A program made the position numbers and the translations under genes. The notes beneath the pieces are model-generated. The model ran no database searches, had not been told where the DNA came from, and saw only the letters and a list, made by a program, of their open reading frames with translations. 64,000 nucleotides of DNA from JAPPHA01 sp965221575 (GTDB taxonomy: Bacteria > Pseudomonadota > Alphaproteobacteria > Rhodobacterales > Rhodobacteraceae): the NCBI GenBank assembly GCA_965221575.1, contig CBDCSM010000013.1:496001-560000 (forward strand), read 5' to 3'. Within the stretch, counting starts at the first letter, position 1, and every line of letters starts with the position of its first letter. Of the stretch, positions 52,701 through 61,411 are shown piece by piece.

Positions 52701-54881
52701 TCATGTCGCGGCGTTGACTTCGGCATCGATTTCCGACTGCCGTGCGAACGGATCGTCGGCAATCATCATGTCGGTAGTCTCCAGGCGTTTGATTTCGTCA
52801 CGAATTCGCGCCGCTTCTTCGAACTCGAGATCTTCCGCCTTCTTCAGCATCTGTTGCCGCAGCGCCTCGAGATGGACTTCCAGGTTCGAGCCCACCATCG
52901 GAGCCTCAATTGATGCCGTGATCCGGACCTGATCCGTATCGGCCTCGAACAGACCTGCCAGCGCGTCACCGACGTTTCTCCGTATGGTTTCCGGCGTTAT
53001 GTTGTTCCGGACGTTGTACTCGTGCTGTTTGTTCCGCCGGCGCTCCGTTTCCTCGATCGCGCGCTCCATGGAACCGGTTTTCCTGTCGGCATACATGATG
53101 ACACGCCCTTCGGCGTTTCTGGCCGCCCGGCCGATCGTCTGGATCAATGACACCTCGGAGCGGAGGAATCCCTCCTTGTCCGCGTCCAGGATGGCGACCA
53201 GTTCACATTCGGGAATGTCGAGACCTTCGCGCAACAGGTTTATGCCCACCAGAACATCGAATGCTCCAAGCCGGAGGTCACGAAGGATCTCAACCCGCTC
53301 GAGCGTGTCGACGTCCGAATGCATGTAACGAACCCTGATGCCCTGTTCGAACAGGTACTCGGTCAGGTCCTCTGCCATGCGTTTCGTCAGCGTGGTGACG
53401 AGAGTCCGGGCTCCCCTTCCGGCGACCTCACGGACTTCTGACAGCAGGTCGTCAACCTGTGACTCGACCGGCCGGATGCTGACGCCGGGGTCCACGAGCC
53501 CGGTAGGCCTGATCACCTGTTCGGCGAACACGCCCTCTGTCTGCTCCAGTTCCCATGTCCCGGGCGTCGCCGACACGAACACCGTTCTCGGGCGCATTGC
53601 ATCCCATTCGTCGAATTTCAGGGGGCGGTTGTCGACACAACTGGGCAGGCGGAAACCGTGTTTAGCAAGGGTCGACTTCCTGCGGAAATCTCCCCTGTAC
53701 ATGCCGTTGAGTTGCGGGACGCAGACATGGCTCTCGTCGACGAATACAAGGGCATTGTCCGGAATATACTCGAAGAGCGTCGGCGGAGGCTCTCCCGGCG
53801 CCCGGCCGGTCAGGTACCTGGAGTAGTTTTCGATTCCGGAACAACTTCCGGTAGTCTCGATCATTTCCAGGTCGAAGTTCGTTCGTTGTTCGAGTCTTTG
53901 CGCCTCAAGCAGGAGCCTCTCGTCTTCGAGCTGTTTCAGGCGTTGAGCAAGTTCCGACTTGATCGCCTTCATGGCCTGCTGAAGAGTTGGCCGCGGTGTC
54001 ACGTAGTGAGAATTCGCATATACGCGGATGTGTTCCAGAACATCGGTGCGTTCGCCGGTCAGGGTGTCAAATTCGGTGATCTTTTCGAGTTCATCTCCGA
54101 AAAACGACAACCGCCAGGCCCTGTCGTCGAGGTGCGCCGGCCAGATTTCGAGCGAATCTCCGCGGACTCTGAACGTACCCCTCTGAAACGCGGTGTCATT
54201 GCGCCGATAATGCTGGCTGACGAGGCGTGCCAGGACCTGCCGAAGGACATAATTCGTGCCGGTTTCAAGATCCTGAACCATCGCTCCATATGTCTCGAGC
54301 GCACCGATTCCGTATATGCAGCTGACGGAGGCAACGATGATCACGTCGTCCCGCTCAAGCAGAGATCGGGTTGCCGAGTGACGCAACCGGTCGATCCTGT
54401 CGTTTATCTGGGCTTCCTTTTCGATATAGGTATCGGTCCTCGGAACATATGCTTCCGGTTGGTAGTAGTCATAGTAACTGACAAAATACTCGACGGCGTT
54501 GTCCGGGAAAAATGACGAGAACTCACCATACAGCTGGGCGGCGAGTGTCTTGTTGGGCGCGAGAATCAGCGCTGGGCGTTGCGTTGTTTCGATCACCTTG
54601 GCCATGGTGAACGTCTTGCCGGTGCCGGTTGCGCCCAGCAGCACCTGGTTGCGTTCTCCGATGTCGATCCCTTCAACAAGTTCCCGAATGGCCGTCGGTT
54701 GATCACCTGCGGCCTTGAACGTGGTGTGCATGACGATCTGCCGGCCGCCTTCAAGTTTGGACCTGCCAGCGGCCTCACGACCCTCGACCTCCCCGGGAGT
54801 TGTATTGGAACTCGATTCCACCTCTTTGTCCTTCGAGTGATGCGCCTGACAGGTTACGCGCGGACGAGTAATTCGGCACAC
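52701..54881 (-). CDS. uvrB: Excinuclease ABC subunit B
   Basis: A DNA-damage recognition helicase-like subunit of nucleotide excision repair, which loads with UvrA and forms the incision complex with UvrC. Walker A is GATGTGKTF, the beta-hairpin that inserts in DNA is YYDYYQPEAY, motif II DESHV, motif V REGLDIPE and motif VI QTIGRAARN. The C-terminal UVR domain (EAARIRDEIK) is complete. The protein has 726 residues because of an N-terminal extension of about 50; the E. coli start corresponds to the region of Met51 (54731). A common feature in alphaproteobacteria is such an extension. It is a single transcription unit here. Confidence 0.97.
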   Translation of the reverse strand: MCRITRPRVTCQAHHSKDKEVESSSNTTPGEVEGREAAGRSKLEGGRQIVMHTTFKAAGDQPTAIRELVEGIDIGERNQVLLGATGTGKTFTMAKVIETTQRPALILAPNKTLAAQLYGEFSSFFPDNAVEYFVSYYDYYQPEAYVPRTDTYIEKEAQINDRIDRLRHSATRSLLERDDVIIVASVSCIYGIGALETYGAMVQDLETGTNYVLRQVLARLVSQHYRRNDTAFQRGTFRVRGDSLEIWPAHLDDRAWRLSFFGDELEKITEFDTLTGERTDVLEHIRVYANSHYVTPRPTLQQAMKAIKSELAQRLKQLEDERLLLEAQRLEQRTNFDLEMIETTGSCSGIENYSRYLTGRAPGEPPPTLFEYIPDNALVFVDESHVCVPQLNGMYRGDFRRKSTLAKHGFRLPSCVDNRPLKFDEWDAMRPRTVFVSATPGTWELEQTEGVFAEQVIRPTGLVDPGVSIRPVESQVDDLLSEVREVAGRGARTLVTTLTKRMAEDLTEYLFEQGIRVRYMHSDVDTLERVEILRDLRLGAFDVLVGINLLREGLDIPECELVAILDADKEGFLRSEVSLIQTIGRAARNAEGRVIMYADRKTGSMERAIEETERRRNKQHEYNVRNNITPETIRRNVGDALAGLFEADTDQVRITASIEAPMVGSNLEVHLEALRQQMLKKAEDLEFEEAARIRDEIKRLETTDMMIADDPFARQSEIDAEVNAAT

Positions 54882-55157
54882 GGCACGGCGCGAGAATGCC
54901 CGGGGGCCGAAACTCCGGCAAGACTCCCCGAGGTCTTACCGGCCTGGACCATCACCCGCAAAGGCGATATGCGCGATTCCGGAGCCCAAACGCAAAAAAA
55001 CAAAAAAGAGTTCCGGTTCGATGATCGGTGAAGGGTTTCGATCCGCAAGGACATGTTGCCAGGAATTCCAACCTCGAGAGCCATACGCTTGTCGACGAAC
55101 CCTGCCGAGCCGGCCAGAACGCGAGATTCCATTCGAAGTGAACTTTTTCACGCACGT

Positions 55158-56093
55158 TCAATGGCGGTGAAAATGTGCCAGTGTAGCGGCGAGGCGGAAA
55201 ATCCTGCGAGGAAGTCTTCTGTCGAAGAACAGCAATCCCAGCCCGATGATTACGGCTCCTCCAATCTCGAACATGAAAATTGGCTCCGAAAGGAACAGGT
55301 TTCCGAGCAGCAGAGCGGAGACGGGAATCATCAGCGTTACCAGCATCGCGTTGCTCCCTCCGGCGCGGACAAGTATCTCGAAGAAAACGATATACGCCAG
55401 AGCGGTTCCAAGCAGGGCCAATGCGCCCAACGCGAGCCAAGTTCCAGTTCCTGGAAGCGGCAATGTCCATGGACGATCCACGACCGCGACCACGACGGCG
55501 ATGACGACTGTCGATGAAACGAGCTGGCAGGTCGCGGACGTGACCGGCGCAATGTCGGCCAGGTGCCTGCGCCCCCAGAGCGCGGCAAATCCATAGCTGA
55601 GTGCACCGGAGAGGCACAGTCCGATACCCAGGAGCCGCGCGCCCGGCGAGAACGCGTCAGGCTGAGCGATAACAGCCACGCCGATGATTCCAAGCAGTAC
55701 GCCAACCACCCGGTTCCCCGTCAACCGTTCTTCCCGAAACGATGCCATGACCAATGCGGTGAACAATGGGGTCATCGCATTCATGATGGACGCCAAACCG
55801 ACACTGACCATGGTTTGTCCGGCATTCAAGAGACTGAATGGCAACACATTGTTGAGGACTCCCATGACCAGAAAAGGCGTCCACGCGGACACGCCGCGGG
55901 GCATCGAATGGCCAAGAATCCATGATAGCACGAGGAGAAACATTGCGGCGATGCTGACACGGGCCAGAACAACCGTCAGTGGCGGAAGTTCGACCAGCGC
56001 GATACCAACGCAGAAGAAAGCGCCGCCCCACAAGACCGAGAGTAGAACCAGGAGGCCCCACTCCGCTCGGTTCATGGTTTTCGGTTCGTCCAC
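55158..56093 (-). CDS. DMT-superfamily EamA transporter (second in the window)
   Basis: A 311-residue inner-membrane protein with ten hydrophobic segments in two EamA repeats. Landmarks are LSVLWGGAFFCVGIALVELP in helix 1, NNVLPFSLLNAGQTMVSVGL and ASIMNAMTPLFTALVMASF in the first repeat, and GSNAMLVTLMIPVSALLLG in the second. It probably exports a metabolite such as an amino acid, but the substrate cannot be predicted. It lies 276 bases upstream of uvrB on the same strand and diverges from the SRPBCC gene. Confidence 0.88.
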   Translation of the reverse strand: MDEPKTMNRAEWGLLVLLSVLWGGAFFCVGIALVELPPLTVVLARVSIAAMFLLVLSWILGHSMPRGVSAWTPFLVMGVLNNVLPFSLLNAGQTMVSVGLASIMNAMTPLFTALVMASFREERLTGNRVVGVLLGIIGVAVIAQPDAFSPGARLLGIGLCLSGALSYGFAALWGRRHLADIAPVTSATCQLVSSTVVIAVVVAVVDRPWTLPLPGTGTWLALGALALLGTALAYIVFFEILVRAGGSNAMLVTLMIPVSALLLGNLFLSEPIFMFEIGGAVIIGLGLLFFDRRLPRRIFRLAATLAHFHRH

Positions 56094-56286
56094 GAGATCA
56101 CCGTGTGGTGGTGGCTATGGTCTCAATGGCACGGTTACAGAAGGAGCCCGGGGTCGTCATTCCGAAACCTGTTGTGATATTCGAGATGTCGCAATACGAA
56201 CGACGAAACGCCGGTGATGCTGCCGACCGGGAAGATTTTCTTCACTGAACGCGGCAGGGTGTCAAGCCTGGCGAGGAACACCAACC

Positions 56287-56769
56287 ATGACCGAGACAAC
56301 CCTCGACATTGACCAATTCACGCTGAAGATCGACCGGTTGCTGCGCGCGCCGCGCGCCGCGGTTTGGCGTTGCTGGACTGAAGTCGACCTGTTCCGCCAA
56401 TGGTTTTGTCCCGCACCCTGGACGGTCCCCAAAGCGGATTTTGACCTCCGCCCGGGAGGCAGGATGAACTGCGTCATGGCCGGGCCTCAGGGCGAGCGGA
56501 TCGACAATACCGGCATTTGGCTGGAAGTCGTCCACCCGTCCCGGCTGGTCTTCACCGACGCCTTTTCCGAGAACTACATGCCCCGCCCCGATCCGTTCAT
56601 GACCGGTTTCGTTGAGTTTTCGGAGTCGAGCCATGACACAACGCTCATGGTTTGGGGCGCACGTCACGCTACCGAAGCGGCGATGAGGCAGCACCTCGAA
56701 ATGGGCTTTGAGGTGGGATGGCGCACTGCCGCCGACCAACTCGAACGGCTAGCGCGGGAGATCGCCTGA
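56287..56769 (+). CDS. SRPBCC/AHSA1-domain protein
   Basis: A 160-residue single-domain protein of the START/Bet v1-like fold (Aha1-type). Seen are the opening DRLLRAPRAAVWRCWTEVD, the LRPGGRMNCVM strand and the C-terminal helix GFEVGWRTAADQLERLAREI. Bacterial members bind hydrophobic ligands or serve in stress response and are often paired with ArsR-type regulators, none of which is visible here. ATG 56287 has GGCGAGGAACACCAACC upstream. Function of this copy is unknown. Confidence 0.85.
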   Translation: MTETTLDIDQFTLKIDRLLRAPRAAVWRCWTEVDLFRQWFCPAPWTVPKADFDLRPGGRMNCVMAGPQGERIDNTGIWLEVVHPSRLVFTDAFSENYMPRPDPFMTGFVEFSESSHDTTLMVWGARHATEAAMRQHLEMGFEVGWRTAADQLERLAREIA

Positions 56770-56824
56770 ATTTATTGTCCGGGCAGCGTGCCCATGTCAT
56801 TGCCCGCAATTCGGCGCAGCGCGG
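56770..56824. other. Short intergenic spacer
   Basis: No feature seen. Confidence 0.3.
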
Positions 56825-57070
56825 TTACCGCCTAGGCGATAGCGCCCGCTCTTTTGGCGGAGATTGACCTCGCTGTAGCAGCACAACATTCTCCACGCCA
56901 AAACGGGCGCGTGTCTCGTCGAACATCGAGAATTTGACAGCCTCACCGTACCAGTCAATCGTTTCCCGGTGCTCCTCGCGTGTTCGATCAAGAACCGCTT
57001 CCAGGAATTCGGTGAAGCCGTGCGTTCCGCCGACATTTCCCGGCAGATATCCCCGTTCTCCTTCCACCTA
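56825..57070 (-). pseudogene. Remnant of a pRiA4b ORF-3-like protein
   Basis: The minus-strand frame reads GERGYLPGNVGGTHGFTEFL and EAVLDRTREEHRETIDWYG. This matches the pRiA4b ORF-3-like family, where CPPEDxGGxxGYxxFLEAxxDPxHxEHxxxxxWxG is normal; the catalytic-looking cysteine before PPED is replaced. Upstream bases 57070-57170 continue without a start codon of good quality, after an in-frame stop near 57072. The N-terminal barrel part is missing, so it appears to be a decayed gene fragment, possibly plasmid-derived. Confidence 0.6.
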
Positions 57071-57287
57071 TTCTGGGTACTCCACATCAGGGTCGACGTG
57101 GATCCGCCAACCCAGCGTATACTCGATCCAGAACTCCGACCAGGCGAGAGAGCGGGAGCCTATCATCGTGCCGAAAGCGGTCGCCGGTTGCCCCGGTCGT
57201 CAGCGACGGACACGTTGGAAGCCACTGGAATTCCTTTCACCTTGGCCAGAGACGGCACAAGCAAGACGAGGACCAACAGAACGGACG

Positions 57288-58586
57288 TCACGCCACCTCC
57301 ACCCATGTCTTCATACCGGATGCCTGGTGTCCAAGCGTGTGGCAGTGCAAGAGCCATTTGCCGGGATTGTCGAATACACAAAGGATATCGCGACTCGCCT
57401 GTCTGTCGACCAGGGTCGTGTCCCGGTAGTGGCCAAGAGTTCCGTCATCCCGGATTTCGTGGAAATGGTGGCCGTGCAGGTGGATTCCGTGTGGAAACGC
57501 GGTGTCGTTGCGTAGCGTGATACGGGCCGTCTCGCCTCGGGTGAAGCGGCGCAACGGCGCCTCGGGCATACCCGAACGGTCATTGAACGCCCAGAAATCG
57601 TTGCCCCCGTGCCGTCCACCCATGGCACCGCCCTGCATGACGAGTGTGAGAAGGACAGCCCCGCTGGGCTCGGGTTCTGGCGCTCCGGCTGGAGGCAATG
57701 GCCGGATGGGTGTATCGGCGGGTGCAGGGTTCGATCCGCCAACGGCAATGGTACCAAGCGGATAGGAGCCATCGCGGGTCGGCAGCGCGAACGAAATCGG
57801 TCCATCCACGTCCAGGATGACATCGGTCCGTTGCGCGGGGGCGAGAAGCACGTCGCCCAGTGATTCCGGCGCGGCGAGTGGCATTCCGTCATGGGCCACG
57901 ACCTTGCCGGTTCCCCCGGCAAACTTGACCGTGAATACCCTTGCCGTGGCCGCATTGATCATCCTCAGGCGGATCCGGTCGCCACGCCGGACCGAATCGC
58001 TAGAGAACAGGGCCCGGGCGAAATTTCCCATCCGGCCGGCATGGGAAAAGTCATGCTGATCGCCGAAGCTTTCGTGCAACTGCCCGTCCTGATCCAGCCG
58101 CCAGTCATCAAGCACGACGACAATATCGCGGTCGACAGCGGGCGGGTCCGGTTCTTCGACAATCAGTGGGCCATAGAGCCCCCTGGCGACCTGCTCCCAA
58201 GAACGATGATGGGCGTGATACCAGTATGTGCCGGCATACGGCACATCGAACGCGTATAGAAAGGCCTCTCCGGGTCGGACCGCCGCCTGGGTCAGGTCCG
58301 GCACCCCGTCCATCGCGTTTTTGAGATGGATACCGTGCCAGTGAATGCTCGAAGGCTGGTCCGATCCGTTCTCAAAGGCGACCGACACCTGATCTCCCTG
58401 GCGTACGCGGAGTTCTGGCCCGGGAGTCGACCCGTTGAAGCCAAGCATGCGGGTGGGACCGTCAGACTGCGGCAGAATCGGGGCGTCTACGGGTACGGCC
58501 TTTAACCGTAGCGGTGCCGCCGCGCGACCGGTCGCGGGAAGCAGGACAGCCGCGGACGAGGACAAGAAAAATTCCCTTCGGTTCAT
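57288..58586 (-). CDS. Multicopper oxidase (copper resistance type)
   Basis: A 432-residue periplasmic multicopper oxidase. After an Arg-rich signal (NRREFFLSSSAAVLLPA) come the copper motifs IHWHGIHL, YWYHAHHRSW, HGIHLHGHHFHEI and LHCHTLGHQASGM, which supply the type 1 copper and the trinuclear cluster. The Met after the last His (GHQASGM) is the likely axial ligand. It can oxidise Cu(I) to the less toxic Cu(II). It is the last gene of the CueR-driven operon, eight bases after copD. A small Met-rich/His-Gly patch (MGGRHGG) lies in the last domain, perhaps for Cu(I) capture. Confidence 0.94.
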   Translation of the reverse strand: MNRREFFLSSSAAVLLPATGRAAAPLRLKAVPVDAPILPQSDGPTRMLGFNGSTPGPELRVRQGDQVSVAFENGSDQPSSIHWHGIHLKNAMDGVPDLTQAAVRPGEAFLYAFDVPYAGTYWYHAHHRSWEQVARGLYGPLIVEEPDPPAVDRDIVVVLDDWRLDQDGQLHESFGDQHDFSHAGRMGNFARALFSSDSVRRGDRIRLRMINAATARVFTVKFAGGTGKVVAHDGMPLAAPESLGDVLLAPAQRTDVILDVDGPISFALPTRDGSYPLGTIAVGGSNPAPADTPIRPLPPAGAPEPEPSGAVLLTLVMQGGAMGGRHGGNDFWAFNDRSGMPEAPLRRFTRGETARITLRNDTAFPHGIHLHGHHFHEIRDDGTLGHYRDTTLVDRQASRDILCVFDNPGKWLLHCHTLGHQASGMKTWVEVA

Positions 58587-58594
58587 GAAATACC

Positions 58595-59461
58595 TCACAT
58601 TGGCAAGTCAGGCACCGTGGTCAACACCGCCGTCGCCAGGAGGACAAGGCAGACCGCGACCCACTCGATCGAAATGGAACGTCGCAAGGCGGCAGCGGCG
58701 CTCCCATCACCCCTCCTCATGGCCGGAACGAAACGGAGCTTGTTGGCGGCAGCCCCGGCAAGGAGGAGAGCTACCGCGCCGATCTTCGCCAGGAGGACGA
58801 GCCCGTATCCCGTCCCGAACAGGGAAGACAATTCCCCGAGCAGGCGCCATGCGATGATGGTTCCCGCGACGATCAGGATCGGCACCGTGAATGCGGCAAT
58901 CCGTCCGAACCTGTGGCCGAGGCCAGCCGCCAGGGCCAGGTCCTCGCCATCTCCGGAGAGCGTCCGAAGGGGCGAGAGCACACCGATCCAGAAGGCGGCG
59001 CAAACGAGGTGCAAAAGCAGCAGGAACTCGAGCCAGAACGGCTCGGCATCCGCGACATGCCCGACGAGGGCAAACGACCACAGCACGACCGCGCCCCCCG
59101 TGATCGCGAGAGGGAGGCCGAAAGCGGGGATTCGGAGGGCGACCAGAATCGTGATCAGGCCGGCGACCCGAAGGACGAGCGCCGTCCCGACCGGAGTCTG
59201 CCAGAGGATCCCCAGCATGAAAGGGTCGATCATGCCTGAAATCTCGCCAGCCATGGCGGCGCCCTTCAGGGCGAAACCAGCCACAGCGGCGAGAAGCCCG
59301 AGGATCGCGAGGATCGTCGCCTGCCGGACGATGGAACCACGAATTTCCCTGGTCTCCCGGTGGAAGACGATGCGGACCAGGATCAGGCCGACAGTTGCGA
59401 GTGCTCCGAGATAGAGCACGGACCGCACGACGGCCGACACGAGCTCCCATGCGTCGGGCAT
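58595..59461 (-). CDS. copD: Copper resistance protein CopD family
   Basis: A 288-residue integral membrane protein with eight hydrophobic helices, matching CopD/PcoD. Examples are LVLRVAGLITILVALRIP and LEFLLLLHLVCAAFWIGVL; the H-L-x-x-x-x-F-W-x-G phrase is typical. It imports or handles periplasmic copper with CopC. It follows copC with three bases between, and the multicopper oxidase follows eight bases later. Its C-terminal helix (CLVLLATAVLTTVPDLPM) ends without a soluble domain. Confidence 0.92.
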   Translation of the reverse strand: MPDAWELVSAVVRSVLYLGALATVGLILVRIVFHRETREIRGSIVRQATILAILGLLAAVAGFALKGAAMAGEISGMIDPFMLGILWQTPVGTALVLRVAGLITILVALRIPAFGLPLAITGGAVVLWSFALVGHVADAEPFWLEFLLLLHLVCAAFWIGVLSPLRTLSGDGEDLALAAGLGHRFGRIAAFTVPILIVAGTIIAWRLLGELSSLFGTGYGLVLLAKIGAVALLLAGAAANKLRFVPAMRRGDGSAAAALRRSISIEWVAVCLVLLATAVLTTVPDLPM

Positions 59462-59464
59462 GGA

Positions 59465-59806
59465 TCATTGTACCTCGAAAGTGAAGGCGTTGCGCATGAC
59501 GTGTCCGTCCTCCGAAAGGCCGCGCCACTCGATTTGGTAGTGACCGCCGCCCCTGTCGGCCAGGGGAACCATGAAGTGGGTCGCGAACGCGGTCATGCCG
59601 CCAAGGTCTAGATCGACTTCCCCGGTGCCATCATGGATCATTCGGACACGGGTGAGGCGAATGCTCGTGGCGAAGGAGAGGACGATGTGGGTCGGCACAT
59701 CGCTCAGCACGGCGCCATTCTCCGGTTCGGTCGTCTCAAGGTTCGAATGCGCAAGCGCCAGCGTTGCCGCCAGGGCCAGCAGTCCGGCAAGGAATAACGC
59801 CTTCAT
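59465..59806 (-). CDS. copC: Periplasmic copper-binding protein CopC
   Basis: A 113-residue CopC/YobA-like beta-barrel. The signal peptide ALFLAGLLALAATLALA ends directly before His, giving a mature N-terminus HSNLETTEPENGA; this N-terminal histidine with the later Asp and His of SEDGHVMRNAF forms the Cu(II) site, as in CopC family members. ATG 59806 follows GAGGAAACCACG. It is coupled with copD and belongs to the CueR-driven minus-strand operon. Confidence 0.94.
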   Translation of the reverse strand: MKALFLAGLLALAATLALAHSNLETTEPENGAVLSDVPTHIVLSFATSIRLTRVRMIHDGTGEVDLDLGGMTAFATHFMVPLADRGGGHYQIEWRGLSEDGHVMRNAFTFEVQ

Positions 59807-59882
59807 CGTGGTTTCCTCATCGTATGGTGTTGCGTGTTTCGGTTTACGGCATGGGCAACGATCGCCGAGACGTCGCGGCGGA

Positions 59883-60050
59883 TCAACCCCTCGACCGGTC
59901 GCGTCTCCGCGAAACGCCGGATGTGAGCCCGCACACTGCTTGCAGCCATTCCGCGTTCGGCGACGTCGTTCCGACCACGGGCGTGGGGAACCCCGCAATG
60001 CCGACGGCCGCGGCGGCGGCGGCCGGAACCGCGGCACGGCTCAGTGACAT
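59883..60050 (-). CDS. Doubtful small frame between DUF4396 and copC
   Basis: A 55-residue frame starting MSLSRAAVPAAAAAAVGIAG overlaps the DUF4396 stop by ten bases. The alanine-rich start could be a weak signal peptide. One cysteine is present and no motif is recognised. It may be a leader or a chance frame, and I give it only because the overlap is suggestive. Confidence 0.25.
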   Translation of the reverse strand: MSLSRAAVPAAAAAAVGIAGFPTPVVGTTSPNAEWLQAVCGLTSGVSRRRDRSRG

Positions 60051-60487
60051 GCCCTGCCAAGCGCTTTCAGCCTCCAGTAGTTGTAGGGAAGCGGCGTGAC
60101 AAAGCCAACCGCCAGCATGATCGGAACGACCCACCACGTCAGCTTGGCTCCACCGGTCAACGCCCAGTCAACCGCATTCATCATGACCTCCATGGAGACC
60201 ATCGAAATGAAGGACATGCCGATCGCCGTCCCGAAGGCGGTCCGGAGATCCATCTGTCGGGCCAGGATCACTGTCTCCAGGGCAATCGACGTCAGCAGGC
60301 CATTCACGATCGCGAGGGTCATGATTGCCAGCGTGGGCCATGGGATGCCCGTGAACTGAAAAAAGGCGATCGTGCCGAAATCACCGATGGCGCAGCCGAG
60401 CAGGCACCAGGCCGTATTCTTCATTGCACGGCGCCAGGTGTGGCGGCACCACCAGTCAATTGTGGCTCTCTCAGCAATGTAGGTCAT
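60041..60487 (-). CDS. DUF4396 membrane protein of the copper operon
   Basis: A 148-residue protein with four hydrophobic helices. The first helix carries TAWCLLGCAIGDFGTIAFF, with a Cys-x3-Cys arrangement, and later helices hold FISMVSMEVMMNAVDWAL, rich in methionine. Both are attractive copper-binding features. It matches the DUF4396 family, also found with multicopper oxidases and CueR regulators. It is the first gene behind the CueR-type promoter. A role in copper export or sensing at the inner membrane is inferred; the family function is unknown. Confidence 0.85.
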   Translation of the reverse strand: MTYIAERATIDWWCRHTWRRAMKNTAWCLLGCAIGDFGTIAFFQFTGIPWPTLAIMTLAIVNGLLTSIALETVILARQMDLRTAFGTAIGMSFISMVSMEVMMNAVDWALTGGAKLTWWVVPIMLAVGFVTPLPYNYWRLKALGRACH

Positions 60488-60519
60488 GTGGACACCTCTT
60501 GATTCGTCTCGCGATTCGG

Positions 60520-60550
60520 AATATAAGGTTTCCAGTTACTGGAAGGTCAA
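60520..60550 (-). promoter_or_regulatory. CueR-type operator/promoter driving the copper operon
   Basis: On the minus strand TTGACC (60550-60545) and TATATT (60525-60520) are 19 bases apart, the long spacing of MerR-family controlled promoters. Between them lies the perfect palindrome TTCCAGT-T-ACTGGAA (60530-60544). The site is 12 bases before the cueR TTG start and 33 bases before the DUF4396 start, so both divergent units can be controlled. Confidence 0.85.
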
Positions 60551-60561
60551 GGGGACCGCAG

Positions 60562-60987
60562 TTGAATATTTCCACCGCCTCGAAGGCAGCCGGTCTGCCG
60601 GTGAAAACGGTTCGATACTATGCGGACATCAGGCTGGTGTCGGCACCGTCAAGATCGGAAGCGGGTTACAGGACCTACAACGATAGTGCCGTGCGGAAGC
60701 TAGTTTTCGTGCGCAGGGCGAGGGAATTCGGATTCTCGATCGAAGAGTGCAGGGAACTGCTGAGCCTCTACGAGGACAAGTACCGTTCAAGTGCCGACGT
60801 GAAAAGGGTTGCCACAAAGAGGCTGAAGGAGATTGCTGGGAAACAGCGCGAACTGCAGTCGCTGCACGATGAACTGACCCACCTCGTCAACGCATGCAAG
60901 GGCGACGACAGGCCGGATTGCCCGATCATCGACGGTCTCGGCAACCGGTATGAAGGAAACCAGACTCCATCCCGGCCAAGGTCGTGA
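60562..60987 (+). CDS. cueR: Cu(I)-responsive MerR-family regulator CueR
   Basis: A 141-residue transcription regulator. The winged helix starts ISTASKAAGLPVKTVRYYAD, the linker helix follows, and the metal-binding loop is CKGDDRPDCPI, the C-x7-C pattern typical of CueR. I use TTG 60562, preceded by AAGGGGACCGCAG, since longer frames only add non-family residues. In place of the usual IGL after YYAD it has IRLVSAP, a small deviation. It binds the palindrome just upstream and activates the divergent copper operon when Cu(I) rises. Confidence 0.93.
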   Translation: MNISTASKAAGLPVKTVRYYADIRLVSAPSRSEAGYRTYNDSAVRKLVFVRRAREFGFSIEECRELLSLYEDKYRSSADVKRVATKRLKEIAGKQRELQSLHDELTHLVNACKGDDRPDCPIIDGLGNRYEGNQTPSRPRS

Positions 60988-61411
60988 GGCGCCCAGTGCC
61001 GGGATGTGCGATTTTCCAAGCCGGTGCCAGCACGGCAAGGCGAATGGCACGACAGGCAAGGCGGACGGTATGTGACAACGCGACCGTACGATGTGCAGGT
61101 CCGCCATTCGGGATACGGGCTGGTTGGCCGCGATCGCGACTGGGTCCCTACGACAATGCCTGTCCGGCGAGCCCGGGGATTTCATCGGCGAAACCCGTAT
61201 CAAGGGAACCGTCCGGCGTGACCATGGCTACGAACAGGCTCGACCCCGGAAACGAGAAACGAACCCTTGTATCGGTAATCACCGATTTACGATCCTTGCG
61301 GTCGCGTGCGACCTTGCACTGCGGGACGCAGGATGGTTGTCTTGAGACGCGAGAGCGCAACGGGAGCGGGCCGGTTTCGCAACAAGAATTACCCCACCGG
61401 AGGCGTTTGTG
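60988..61411. other. Intergenic region, no gene seen
   Basis: No supported frame is present between cueR and the nuclease gene. The 3' end carries the GGAGG ribosome site of the nuclease at 61399-61403. Confidence 0.4.

Noticed and set aside
53658..54515. 285-codon plus-strand frame
   Set aside because: Antisense to uvrB.
54952..55617. 221-codon minus-strand frame near the DMT gene
   Set aside because: Another frame of the DMT transporter and its downstream spacer; composition unlike a protein.
58617..59528. Frames of 265 and 273 codons on both strands over copD
   Set aside because: CopD's own frame has the family helices; the others are Arg-rich shadows.
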